Positions 1-6,796 of a stretch of DNA of 14,342 nt are shown one piece after another. The notes beneath the pieces were generated by a model, which did not search any database, was not told the DNA's origin, and saw nothing but the letters and a program-made list of their open reading frames with translations. Source of the stretch: a bacterium (GTDB taxonomy: Archaea > Nanobdellota > Nanobdellia > Pacearchaeales > GW2011-AR1). Every line of letters starts with the position of its first letter. The first letter of the stretch is position 1. A program made the translations under genes and the position numbers. Location: assembly GCA_030588935.1 (NCBI GenBank), contig JAUUWR010000018.1:1-14342 (forward strand). Reading direction: 5' to 3'.

Positions 1-1
1 T

Positions 2-214
2 CCTTGGGATTGTCCAGTTTTGATGGAAGAAAAAGAAGAAATATTAAGCGAAGAAGAGGAAGCAGCTATTAAAGAGAAGATTAGAAAAGAGCGAGAGGAA
101 TTTTTTAGAGCTCATGGAATGCCAGAAGAGGAAATTAAGAAACAATTAGAAGAAGCTAAAATTAGAAATGTGGAAGGTATGTTAACTTTTACAGAGGAGG
201 TAGAAAATGAATAA
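2..214 (+). CDS. C-terminal part of a charged, coiled-coil-like protein (5' end outside window)
   Basis: The reading frame is open from the first bases of the window, reading PWDCPVL before an internal TTG (20) and ATG (23), so this is probably the tail of a longer protein. The visible part is very rich in Glu and Lys, with runs such as EILSEEEEAAIKEKIRKE, and should form a helical or coiled-coil segment. No membrane segment or signal is visible. There is no Shine-Dalgarno sequence before the ATG at 23, which argues against a separate 64-residue gene, although that cannot be excluded. The stop overlaps the next gene's start by 8 nt, so the two are probably translationally coupled. I do not recognise the family. 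Confidence 0.6.
   Translation, partial: PWDCPVLMEEKEEILSEEEEAAIKEKIRKEREEFFRAHGMPEEEIKKQLEEAKIRNVEGMLTFTEEVENE
195..200 (+). promoter_or_regulatory. Shine-Dalgarno sequence for the gene at 207
   Basis: AGGAGG lies 6 nt before the ATG at 207, inside the end of the preceding reading frame. It fixes the start of the secreted cysteine-rich protein and supports coupled translation within an operon. Confidence 0.75.
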
Positions 215-1220
215 AAAGATATTCTTTGTTATGATTATGATTTTTATAATCCCCTTAAATTTTGGTTTGGTTAGTGCAGTTGGTTTTAGTTCAACAGATA
301 CATTTATTTCAGATAGTAGTAGTGGAACTGATGCTAAAACTTTTGTAGATAGAAATTTAACTTTTACTATACAAAGTTCGAATATTATGGTTGCTTGTTA
401 TGATTGGTATAAAGAATGTGGTGGAACTACAGAATATCAGATTTGCTTTGCTGCTAGTCAGCAAGATTTTGATGATTGTGAGGCATATGATTCATGGCTT
501 ACAGGCATGGGTTATAATTATGATTCAACTCCTGAGACCAGGGAAATGGATACTTCGAGTGAAGCAGCAGGATGTATTGATGCGAGGTATTATAAAAATT
601 GTGATGGTCAAGGTGGAGGGGAGGGCCCTTATGGTGTAGATGAGAGAGAATATTCAATTTTTTCTATAAGATTTTTTGATTGTGAGAATGGCATTCCTTC
701 ATGGTATACTTATGATGCAAAAGGATATGTTACTCCAGACATTTATACTTATCATGATGAAATTTCATGTCCTGTTAATAAAAAATGTTCTGAAGAGGAT
801 GATAATGTTTTGGTATATACATATGATGGAGTAATACCTAATCCATGTAGATGGGATGAATGGCAGTCTTGTAGTATTGATGACGATTGTTGGACTGATA
901 AATGTGAACAAAGTGAATGTAGTACTTGTTCAGATAGCCAATGTACTAGTGCATATTGGAATTCATGCACTAATAATAATGCTCTTTGTTGTGCAGGAGA
1001 CCCTGTTTTTGGTCAATATTATTGTGAATATTATGAAACATGGACAGAATGCACTACTGAGACTCATACTGGATGTCAACAAAAGGGGAGTTATTATTGT
1101 ACATATGAAGGAGGAGATTGGCGTTGGAGAACATGCACTTACGGATGTTTGGGCAATTCGTGTAAATGGCCAGATATTGATGTCTCTCCAGATCCATTGA
1201 TATTTAACATTGATATTTAA
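207..1220 (+). CDS. Secreted cysteine-rich protein with a truncated Ig-like domain at its C-terminus
   Basis: The protein has 337 residues. A Sec-type signal peptide is visible at residues 1-24 (MNKK, then a hydrophobic stretch ending LVSA), so export is expected. The rest carries 26 cysteines, an even number, clustered as CxxC-like and CC units in the second half (about residues 190-320). This suggests an extracellular fold held by disulfides. The last 16 residues, from PDIDVSPDP, look like the first strand of an ASH/HYDIN-type Ig-fold domain, but a stop cuts the domain off almost at once. The start is fixed by the AGGAGG at 195-200. The gene is first in a run with the DUF333-like and papain-like genes, so it may act with them at the cell surface. 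No catalytic motif is visible and the function is unknown. Confidence 0.85.
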   Translation: MNKKIFFVMIMIFIIPLNFGLVSAVGFSSTDTFISDSSSGTDAKTFVDRNLTFTIQSSNIMVACYDWYKECGGTTEYQICFAASQQDFDDCEAYDSWLTGMGYNYDSTPETREMDTSSEAAGCIDARYYKNCDGQGGGEGPYGVDEREYSIFSIRFFDCENGIPSWYTYDAKGYVTPDIYTYHDEISCPVNKKCSEEDDNVLVYTYDGVIPNPCRWDEWQSCSIDDDCWTDKCEQSECSTCSDSQCTSAYWNSCTNNNALCCAGDPVFGQYYCEYYETWTECTTETHTGCQQKGSYYCTYEGGDWRWRTCTYGCLGNSCKWPDIDVSPDPLIFNIDI

Positions 1221-1253
1221 TAGTATAATGAAGTGAGAGGTAATTGGAAGATG

Positions 1254-1262
1254 AAAGGAGGT
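1254..1262 (+). promoter_or_regulatory. Shine-Dalgarno sequence for the DUF333-like gene
   Basis: AAAGGAGGT lies 5 nt before the ATG at 1268. A second ATG follows at 1271, but the first has the better spacing. Confidence 0.75.
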
Positions 1263-1267
1263 AGAAT

Positions 1268-1714
1268 ATGATGAGAAAGCAAACAAAAATAACAACGGCA
1301 ATAGTAATCGGAGTAGTACTAGTAGTAGGAATTGTTTTGCTCAGTCTTTATCCAAGTGAAAGAGTCGAACCTAGTGATGAAACAGAAGTTGTTATACATA
1401 ATGAGGTAGGAGTGCCAAATCCCGCTGGAGGTCTTTGTAGAGCTTTAGGGTATGAACCAGAATATCATCAGAGTGGAGGTAGTTATTGCATTTTCCCAGA
1501 TAAAACAAGATGTGAACAATGGGCTTTTTATAAGGGGGAATGTGGACAAGAATGGTCTTATTGTGCATTAAAGGGATATGATGTAGAAACAAGAGATGAT
1601 GGCAAGGATCTTCATTCGATAGTGTATAGTTTTTGTATAGATAAAGAAAGTGGAGAAGATATAGGTATAGTATCAGAATTAGTAAACCAAGAATTTGAGT
1701 CAAAGTTTAAGTAG
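1268..1714 (+). CDS. Membrane-anchored DUF333-like (putative hemolysin family) protein
   Basis: The protein has 148 residues. An N-terminal membrane segment spans about residues 11-28, and the rest should be outside the cell. Residues 49-93 match the DUF333 pattern as I know it: NPAGGLC (51-57), then GGSYCIFPD (70-78), CEQWAFYKGEC (82-92). In that family the cysteines and the E-x-W-A core are typical. A weaker second half (YCALKGYDVETRDDG, then YSFC at 120-123) may be a decayed second copy. DUF333 proteins were once labelled hemolysins, but their biochemical role is not established. The gene sits 12 nt upstream of a papain-like peptidase that has no propeptide, so a partner or inhibitor role is conceivable; this is inference only. 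A strong Shine-Dalgarno sequence supports the start. Confidence 0.75.
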   Translation: MMRKQTKITTAIVIGVVLVVGIVLLSLYPSERVEPSDETEVVIHNEVGVPNPAGGLCRALGYEPEYHQSGGSYCIFPDKTRCEQWAFYKGECGQEWSYCALKGYDVETRDDGKDLHSIVYSFCIDKESGEDIGIVSELVNQEFESKFK

Positions 1715-1726
1715 GTTTAAATAAAA

Positions 1727-3964
1727 ATGAAAAAATCAAGATTGATCATAATAATTAGTATATTTTTATTTATAAATTCTTTAGCTTTAGCAAGTGCTTT
1801 ACCAGATTATTTTGATTGGAGAGATAATAATGGAGATTGGATGACCGCGGTAAAAGATCAAGGAGATTGTGGTTCTTGTTGGGCATATGCTGCTGTTGGT
1901 ACTACTGAGGCACAGTATAATATTGCTAAAAATAATGCTCATTATGATTTAGATTTATCAGAAGAAAATTTAGTTTCAAATTGTTCAAGTGCAGGAGATT
2001 GTAATGGTGGGCATCATGATCAAGCTTTAGGGTATATAAGAGATTCTGGAATAGTAAATGAATCTTGTTTTCCTTATATAGATTCTAGTTGTCCAATATC
2101 ATGCGGTTGTACATATGGATGTAGTGATGCTATATGTTCTGATAATCAATGCACTAATCCAGATGATTTATATTATATAGATGACTATACTGCTGTTTCA
2201 AGCAATAAGGAAGATATAAAGGATTGGTTAGTTAATGTTGGACCTGTTGCAGTTGATATGAATTGGAGTGGGGGTTATTGGGATGGTGAAATTCGTAGAT
2301 GTATTATAGATTCTGGAATTGACCATTCTGTTGTTATAACAGGATATAACGAAACAGAAGATTATTGGATAGTGAGAAATAGTTATGGTCCGGGTTGGGG
2401 TGATGATGGTTACTTTAAAGTCGGTTTTGATGAATGTTTAATTCAAACTCAGGTTTATGGTGTAAATTTGACAGAAGTTAGTACTCAAAATCTCACAGTC
2501 TCAAACACAGGTACTGCAAATTTAGTTGTTTCTTCTATTACAGATAATAGAGCATGGATTACTTCAATATCTCCAACATCTTTTACTGTTAACCCAAGTT
2601 CATCTCAAGAGGTAATAGTAGAAGTAGACCCAAGCGGTTATTCTCCTGGTTCATATTCAGGCACAATATCTATTTATTCAAATGATCCAGACGAGAATCC
2701 TAAGACTGTTACAGTTATTATGAATGTTTCTAAGTATGAGGATGGTCATTCTTGTTCTTCAGATAGTGATTGTCAATCGAATTATTGTGATAATGATGGA
2801 GTTGGGTTGAGCGATGATAACTGGTGTTTTACTCCTTATAATACATATTTTGATGGCCAAGAACCAATCTGGTGTGAATATTCTACAGACAATGGAGAAA
2901 TTGACTGTGATGAAAGACAAGTTGAGTGGGATATAGGTAAATGTGTGGGAATAAGTTATTATCAAGATGAATGTACTTCTACATGTGGATATCAGGATAT
3001 AACTTCTGTATTTGAATGTACTGATACTGACTGTTCATGTAACACTCCAGAGTGTGATTGGGTTGTCCCTCAAGGCACAATTGATTACTGTGACAAGGGC
3101 GGGCAAACTTATTTTCAAGATGATTGTGGGACTAATGCTACAGCAGAAGATACAAATAATATTTGCAGAAGTGCAAATTCTTTACAAGCTGGGGATGGAT
3201 GTACAGCAGATTCAGAGTGTAATGGTGTAGAAGCTGGGACCGGAGGATGTAATTTGACTTGTAATTATGATACCACTCCTCCGAACATCACCTCAGTCAT
3301 AACAATTAATGAGAGTGGTGTTGTCGATGGAGATGCATTACTTGGTGATAATGTAACTTTTAATGTAACTGTAACAGACGAGGGTTCTGGTGTTGAAAGT
3401 GTCTGGCTTAAAATATGGGAAGGGGTTGTAGATGTTTCAAATGTTATTTGGCAGGGATTTTTATCATTTGTAACTGGTGATTTATGGTCTGTAGAAGTAG
3501 AGACTAATGAATCATTTCCTGTTGGAGATGTTAATTATACTGTTTATGCTAATGATAGTTTAGGAAATGAAGCTAATGTTTCTGGAGATTTTACTGTAGT
3601 TGCTCCTCCAAACGACACCTACAAATTCTACATAAAAGATTCTGTGGGAAATAATGTTGCATGGCTAGGAAACGAAGGAAATATAATATTAAAAGGAAGC
3701 TGTTATTTTGGAGGAAACTGTGATAGTCCTGGAGATGGAAGCCTGATTTTTAGAAATTCATCATTAGATTATGTTGCTTTTATTAATTCGACAGGAGATT
3801 TATGCTTGGAATCAGGAGATTGTTCTGACCAGAGTGCTGATTGTGACAGTCCTGGAGATGGAAGTTTTATTATAAGAAATTCCAGCTTAGATTATGTTTC
3901 TTATATTAATGCGACAGGGGATTTGTGTTTAATTGGAGGATTATATGAAAATGCAGATTTGTGA
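1727..3964 (+). CDS. Secreted papain-family (C1A) cysteine peptidase with adhesin-like tail
   Basis: The protein has 745 residues. Residues 1-24 form a signal peptide. The mature papain domain follows at once (LPDYFDWRD, about 25-247) with no propeptide. The catalytic set is visible: oxyanion Gln45, nucleophile Cys51 in QGDCGSCWA, His200 in DHSVVITGY and Asn218 in RNSYGPGWG. After it come an Ig-fold ASH/HYDIN- or BACON-like domain (about 248-336), a cysteine-rich region (about 340-512), a second beta-sandwich domain starting TPPNITSV (about 516-626), and two tandem repeats of about 40 residues (665-745). Many N-x-S/T sequons suggest N-glycosylation. The likely role is cleavage of extracellular proteins while attached to a surface. 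It follows the DUF333-like gene by 12 nt. Family assignment of the peptidase domain is firm; the tail assignments are weaker. Confidence 0.93.
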   Translation: MKKSRLIIIISIFLFINSLALASALPDYFDWRDNNGDWMTAVKDQGDCGSCWAYAAVGTTEAQYNIAKNNAHYDLDLSEENLVSNCSSAGDCNGGHHDQALGYIRDSGIVNESCFPYIDSSCPISCGCTYGCSDAICSDNQCTNPDDLYYIDDYTAVSSNKEDIKDWLVNVGPVAVDMNWSGGYWDGEIRRCIIDSGIDHSVVITGYNETEDYWIVRNSYGPGWGDDGYFKVGFDECLIQTQVYGVNLTEVSTQNLTVSNTGTANLVVSSITDNRAWITSISPTSFTVNPSSSQEVIVEVDPSGYSPGSYSGTISIYSNDPDENPKTVTVIMNVSKYEDGHSCSSDSDCQSNYCDNDGVGLSDDNWCFTPYNTYFDGQEPIWCEYSTDNGEIDCDERQVEWDIGKCVGISYYQDECTSTCGYQDITSVFECTDTDCSCNTPECDWVVPQGTIDYCDKGGQTYFQDDCGTNATAEDTNNICRSANSLQAGDGCTADSECNGVEAGTGGCNLTCNYDTTPPNITSVITINESGVVDGDALLGDNVTFNVTVTDEGSGVESVWLKIWEGVVDVSNVIWQGFLSFVTGDLWSVEVETNESFPVGDVNYTVYANDSLGNEANVSGDFTVVAPPNDTYKFYIKDSVGNNVAWLGNEGNIILKGSCYFGGNCDSPGDGSLIFRNSSLDYVAFINSTGDLCLESGDCSDQSADCDSPGDGSFIIRNSSLDYVSYINATGDLCLIGGLYENADL
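3719..3961 (+). repeat. Two tandem repeats of about 40 codons at the 3' end of the peptidase gene
   Basis: Copy 1 (3719-3841) and copy 2 (3842-3961) both begin with codons for CDSPGDGS and share the pattern F/I-RNSSLDYV, then IN-S/A-TGDLCL. They are clearly homologous in DNA and protein and diverge at synonymous and conservative sites. A short related stretch (YKFYIKDSVGNNVAWL) just before them may be a third, decayed unit. They could be stalk or anchoring repeats. Confidence 0.85.
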
Positions 3965-3972
3965 ATTGATTG

Positions 3973-3981
3973 AAAGGAGGT
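3973..3981 (+). promoter_or_regulatory. Shine-Dalgarno sequence for the fibre-like gene
   Basis: AAAGGAGGT ends 8 nt before the ATG at 3990, in the 25-nt gap after the peptidase gene, and so decides the start. Confidence 0.75.
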
Positions 3982-3989
3982 AAAAGGAA

Positions 3990-5135
3990 ATGAAAAATAA
4001 AGAACAGAGAAAAAGTTTTAAGAACTTACTGAAGAATAATATAGTATCTGTTATAGTGCTGATTCTTGTAATTTCTATTGCAGGTGTTTTTGCAGGAAAT
4101 GTTTTTGTTACAGATGGTGATTTAGATGTTAGTGATGATTTGAATGTTAGTGGGAATCTTACAACAACAGGAACAGGAATATTTGGAGATATGATGGTTG
4201 GCACTTCTGTTCCAAATTACAGATTTTCTATTGATAGCACTGACCATTCTGACCAGATAGGGATTTATCATGATAATAATCATGCTTATCTTAGAACAAC
4301 TGATGGTATATTTATATTTAAAACTGATGAGGGAACTAATACAATTACTTCGTTAAGGGTTGCTGGAAAAGGAACTGGTTATGGTAACCTAGAGGTGCGG
4401 GATGAGGATGACGCAGAATATTTTGGTTTGTATTGTGCTGGTGGTTATGGCAATTTTAGAGTTGCTGGAGCAACTCCAAAAGGTCTAATATTTCAAGAAT
4501 CTGCTGATGCTCCTATTTTCTTTTTTACTGGAGCAGCTTCTGGGGAAACTCCAGAAATTAAAATTTATGGTTATAGAGCAGGTGATATTCAAAGAGAATT
4601 AGATATAGGTGTAGGTATAGATGCAGCAGATACAGCAAGTTTTGATGGAGTTTCTAATTATTATTTTGATGGAAACATGGGAATAGAGACATTTACACCC
4701 ACATATCCATTAGAAGTAAATTCAAATGTTTCAGGAATATCAATCTGGGCTCAAGATAATATTTCAGCAGCAGGATTTATAACAAGAACTTCTGTGTTTG
4801 ATAAGTCAAGAGGAAGTGCTTTGGATTTTATTAAGGATGCTGATTATTATTTGAGTAATGAAGAAATAGATCATAAGAAGTTTTATGGTTATGCAGGAGA
4901 GTTTAAAGTTACTGATTATTCAAAACCTGTTTATAGTTCTTTCGAGGAAACTTTTTGTGAGGAAGTTGGTGATGAAACTTTTTGCAGAGAAGAAACAATA
5001 AACCAAACAGATTATCCTTATAAGTTAATAGAAGAAGGTGTTTCTTTAGATGCAGAGATTGATGTTTTGAGACAGGCTGTTTATGAATTAAGCCAGGAAT
5101 TGTGCAAGAAAGATGACTCATATAGTTGGTGTTAA
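3990..5135 (+). CDS. Membrane-anchored fibre or stalk-like surface protein
   Basis: The protein has 381 residues. A basic N-terminus is followed by one hydrophobic segment (about 18-36), either an uncleaved anchor or a signal ending at VFAG. Residues 37-66 (VTDGDLDVSDDLNVSGNL) are the short beta-strand repeats typical of fibre or adhesin stalks. The middle is Gly-, Asp- and Thr-rich and predicted to be beta-structured. PLEVNSNVSGISIWAQDNISAAG (split at about 240-262) resembles the region leading into intramolecular-chaperone ends of phage-type tail fibres, but I see no clear S74 motif. The C-terminus (about 346-373) looks like a short coiled coil (GVSLDAEIDVLRQAVYELSQ), which could drive trimerisation. 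The gene closes the left operon behind the peptidase. Function is inferred only from architecture. Confidence 0.8.
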   Translation: MKNKEQRKSFKNLLKNNIVSVIVLILVISIAGVFAGNVFVTDGDLDVSDDLNVSGNLTTTGTGIFGDMMVGTSVPNYRFSIDSTDHSDQIGIYHDNNHAYLRTTDGIFIFKTDEGTNTITSLRVAGKGTGYGNLEVRDEDDAEYFGLYCAGGYGNFRVAGATPKGLIFQESADAPIFFFTGAASGETPEIKIYGYRAGDIQRELDIGVGIDAADTASFDGVSNYYFDGNMGIETFTPTYPLEVNSNVSGISIWAQDNISAAGFITRTSVFDKSRGSALDFIKDADYYLSNEEIDHKKFYGYAGEFKVTDYSKPVYSSFEETFCEEVGDETFCREETINQTDYPYKLIEEGVSLDAEIDVLRQAVYELSQELCKKDDSYSWC

Positions 5136-5136
5136 T

Positions 5137-5178
5137 AGGGGAGAGCGAGATTTATAAGTTTATTTAATGCTCTTCCTT
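5137..5178 (+). terminator. Possible stem-loop after the surface-protein operon
   Basis: GGGAGAGC (5139-5146) pairs with GCTCTTCC (5169-5176), with one G-T wobble and a 22-nt AT-rich loop, directly after the stop at 5135. It may mark the operon's end, but the long loop and lack of a clean T-run make this tentative. Confidence 0.35.
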
Positions 5179-5237
5179 GTTAGGCCTAAATAGATTTCTT
5201 TAATTTATATAATAACTTATATTGAAGTATAATAATG

Positions 5238-5245
5238 TTTAAATA
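5238..5245 (+). promoter_or_regulatory. TATA box of the PCNA gene
   Basis: TTTAAATA is centred about 25 nt before the ATG at 5267, the archaeal TATA-to-start distance. Transcription would therefore begin at or beside the ATG, giving a leaderless message. No Shine-Dalgarno sequence precedes this gene, which agrees. Confidence 0.65.
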
Positions 5246-5266
5246 TTTGATTCGGAATTTTTAATT

Positions 5267-5998
5267 ATGCTACTTAAATTAGACCATCCGAAGTTGTTTT
5301 CAGAGATTATCGGGATAATTTCTGATTTGGTTTTAGAAGTGCGGATTAAGGTGAATAAAGAGGGTGTGAGTATTATTGCTATTGACCCTGCTAATGTAGC
5401 GATGGTTTGTTTTAAACTGCCTGTTGCTGCTTTTTCAGAATTTCGGATTGAAAATGATGAAATTTTAGGAGTTAGTCTAGAAAGTTTAAAATCTGTTTTA
5501 AGAAGATGCTCTGCTGGAAGTGTTTTGGTTATGAGGAGAATAGAAAATGAATTAAAAATTGAAATTACAGACAGAATTAAGAGAGAATTTAACCTTGCTC
5601 TTATTGAAATCGATGATGAAGAAAAACCGATTCCGAACCTGGAATTTGCAAGCAGGATTGAAATGTCTTCTGTTGATTTTGCAGAAGCAATTGAAGATTG
5701 CGCGGTTGTTGCTGATTCATGTTCTTTTGTTTCAGAGCCTGATAAATTTATAATTCAGGGAAAAGGCTCCTTGAATTCATTTAGGTCAGAATTTTCATCT
5801 GATGAATTAAATATTCAGGCGCAGAAGGCAAGTTCAAAATATTCTTTAGAGTATCTGCAGAAAATAATCAAGGCAGCAAAAATCACTGATAAGACGATTA
5901 TTAATTTTTCAACTGATTATCCTCTTCGTCTTGATTTTAATACTCCTTTTGTTGAATTGAGTTTTATTTTGGCGCCGAGGGTTGAGAGTGAGGATTGA
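5267..5998 (+). CDS. pcn: DNA polymerase sliding clamp (PCNA)
   Basis: The protein has 243 residues, the usual PCNA length. PCNA forms a trimeric ring around DNA and tethers polymerases, FEN1, ligase and other replication and repair enzymes. The N-terminal domain shows the family pattern DHPKLFSEIIGIISDLV and IIAIDPANVAMV (about 36-47). The interdomain loop lies around 115-127 (IDDEEKPIPNLEF). The C-terminal domain has YSLEYLQKIIKAAKITDK and ends LSFILAPRVE, matching the family's F-LAPR end. The gene has its own TATA box and no leader. It is followed after 8 nt by a Nudix-like gene, probably co-transcribed. It is the one clear housekeeping gene in a window otherwise dominated by surface proteins. 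Confidence 0.97.
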   Translation: MLLKLDHPKLFSEIIGIISDLVLEVRIKVNKEGVSIIAIDPANVAMVCFKLPVAAFSEFRIENDEILGVSLESLKSVLRRCSAGSVLVMRRIENELKIEITDRIKREFNLALIEIDDEEKPIPNLEFASRIEMSSVDFAEAIEDCAVVADSCSFVSEPDKFIIQGKGSLNSFRSEFSSDELNIQAQKASSKYSLEYLQKIIKAAKITDKTIINFSTDYPLRLDFNTPFVELSFILAPRVESED

Positions 5999-6006
5999 TC
6001 TTTAAA

Positions 6007-6432
6007 ATGAAAATTAATATGGTTAATGTATTTATTAGAAATGAAAGTAATTATGCCCTCCTCATCCATAATATAAAACATGGAGCAGATAGATGGGAAT
6101 TTACTGGTGGAAAACTTGAATCTGGAATAAATCTAGAAAAAATGGCTGTTAAAGAACCTTTTCAAGAATTAGGAATAAAAATTAAATTAATTAAAGTTAA
6201 TGGAAGCAAGATTTTTGGAGATTATGATACACAAACTCCCGAAGGTCCTTTTCGTTGTAGAACTTATTTTGCTAAGATAATTGAAGGGGAACCAGAAATA
6301 AAAGAAAGAGATAAACATGATGCTTTTGGTTGGTTTAGTCATCCTGCTTTATTAAGAATGAAAAATTTAGGAATTCTTGTTCCTAATTTAGTTTTAGCAT
6401 TACCAAAATTAAGAGTATATGGAATAATTTGA
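6007..6432 (+). CDS. Nudix-fold protein with a degenerate Nudix box
   Basis: The protein has 141 residues from the ATG at 6007; a TTG at 5995 would add four, and an ATG at 6019 would remove four. Nudix hydrolases cleave nucleoside diphosphates linked to another group, using a metal-binding helix. Residues 34-57 occupy the Nudix box (GGKLESG, then KEPFQELGI), but the box departs from the canonical GX5EX7REUXEEXGU: Ile41 replaces the first Glu, Lys49 the Arg, Pro51 the hydrophobic residue, and Gln53 one of the two metal-binding Glu. Glu50 and Glu54 remain. The W-E-F-x-GG lead-in (30-35) and the later DAFGWFSHPAL (105-115) fit the fold. The protein may be inactive, a binder, or active with fewer ligands. 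It follows the PCNA gene by 8 nt. Confidence 0.8.
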   Translation: MKINMVNVFIRNESNYALLIHNIKHGADRWEFTGGKLESGINLEKMAVKEPFQELGIKIKLIKVNGSKIFGDYDTQTPEGPFRCRTYFAKIIEGEPEIKERDKHDAFGWFSHPALLRMKNLGILVPNLVLALPKLRVYGII

Positions 6433-6445
6433 TTTCTTAGAAACA

Positions 6446-6453
6446 TTTATATA
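6446..6453 (+). promoter_or_regulatory. TATA box of the winged-helix regulator gene
   Basis: TTTATATA predicts transcription from about 6475, leaving a leader of about 30 nt that contains AGAAGGA (6490-6496), a Shine-Dalgarno-like sequence 8 nt before the ATG at 6505. Confidence 0.55.
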
Positions 6454-6457
6454 TCTA

Positions 6458-6515
6458 TGTATATTCATAACAATATTGTAATGTAATTTAGAAGGAAATA
6501 GCTTATGAATATACA
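6458..6515. promoter_or_regulatory. 13-bp inverted repeat spanning the start region of the regulator gene
   Basis: TGTATATTCATAA (6458-6470) and TTATGAATATACA (6503-6515) are perfect reverse complements separated by 32 nt. The first arm lies between the TATA box and the predicted transcription start; the second covers the start codon. Because the first arm would not be in the transcript, a DNA operator is more likely than an RNA hairpin. The neighbouring DNA-binding protein is the obvious candidate to bind it. Confidence 0.6.
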
Positions 6516-6693
6516 AATAAATAAAAATATATTAAAACTTTTGGGGAAAAAGAAGGTGATTACTAGTTCTGAGTTAGCTAAGCATCTAAAAGTCAGCTGG
6601 AATACTGCTGAAAAATATCTTCTTGAACTGATAATTGAAAATAAGATAATTAGAATAAAAAAACAAGGGGTGAATTTATGGATGAAAAAATGA
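6505..6693 (+). CDS. Small winged-helix DNA-binding protein
   Basis: The protein has 62 residues, essentially one DNA-binding domain. Residues 19-28 (ITSSELAKHL) form the first helix of a helix-turn-helix and 31-47 (SWNTAEKYLLELIIENKI) the recognition helix and following turn. Residues 48-61 (IRIKKQGVNLWMKK) fit a two-strand wing. It resembles small archaeal winged-helix regulators that act as dimers, without a sensor domain. A TATA box and a Shine-Dalgarno-like sequence support the start. A perfect 13-bp inverted repeat flanks its transcription start, suggesting autoregulation. It lies 103 nt upstream of the first prepilin-like gene and could control that module; this is inference. Confidence 0.8.
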   Translation: MNIQINKNILKLLGKKKVITSSELAKHLKVSWNTAEKYLLELIIENKIIRIKKQGVNLWMKK

Positions 6694-6741
6694 TGGGAAT
6701 ATCAATATCTTATAAAATGTTTATGGCTCGAATCAGAAGCC

Positions 6742-6765
6742 TAAGCTGTTCATCTGTTTAGCTTA
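6742..6765 (+). other. Short hairpin between regulator and prepilin-like gene
   Basis: TAAGCT (6742-6747) and AGCTTA (6760-6765) can pair over a 12-nt loop. The TTAAAAAT that overlaps the second arm (6763-6770) is a weak TATA candidate about 30 nt before the next ATG at 6797. The hairpin may be chance. Confidence 0.3.
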
Positions 6766-6796
6766 AAAATTCATGAAGATATAGATAAAAAATAAA

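Noticed and set aside
41..50. ATATTAAGCG, identical to half of the palindrome at 7624
   Set aside because: A single 10-nt match inside a coding frame with no promoter nearby; likely chance.
963..1301. Minus-strand open frame of 112 codons opposite the cysteine-rich gene
   Set aside because: It is a shadow of the plus-strand gene, which has a signal peptide, Shine-Dalgarno sequence and even cysteine spacing; no start signals on the minus strand.
5136..5266. Possible tRNA or small RNA in the gap before the PCNA gene
   Set aside because: No cloverleaf, T-loop or C/D-box pattern could be found; only a weak hairpin and a TATA box are supported.
6678..6761. Small 27-codon frame starting MDEKMMGISISYK, overlapping the end of the winged-helix gene, with GGGG-T-G upstream
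   Set aside because: Too short, no recognisable feature and no good Shine-Dalgarno match; low complexity in AT-rich DNA makes it likely by chance.
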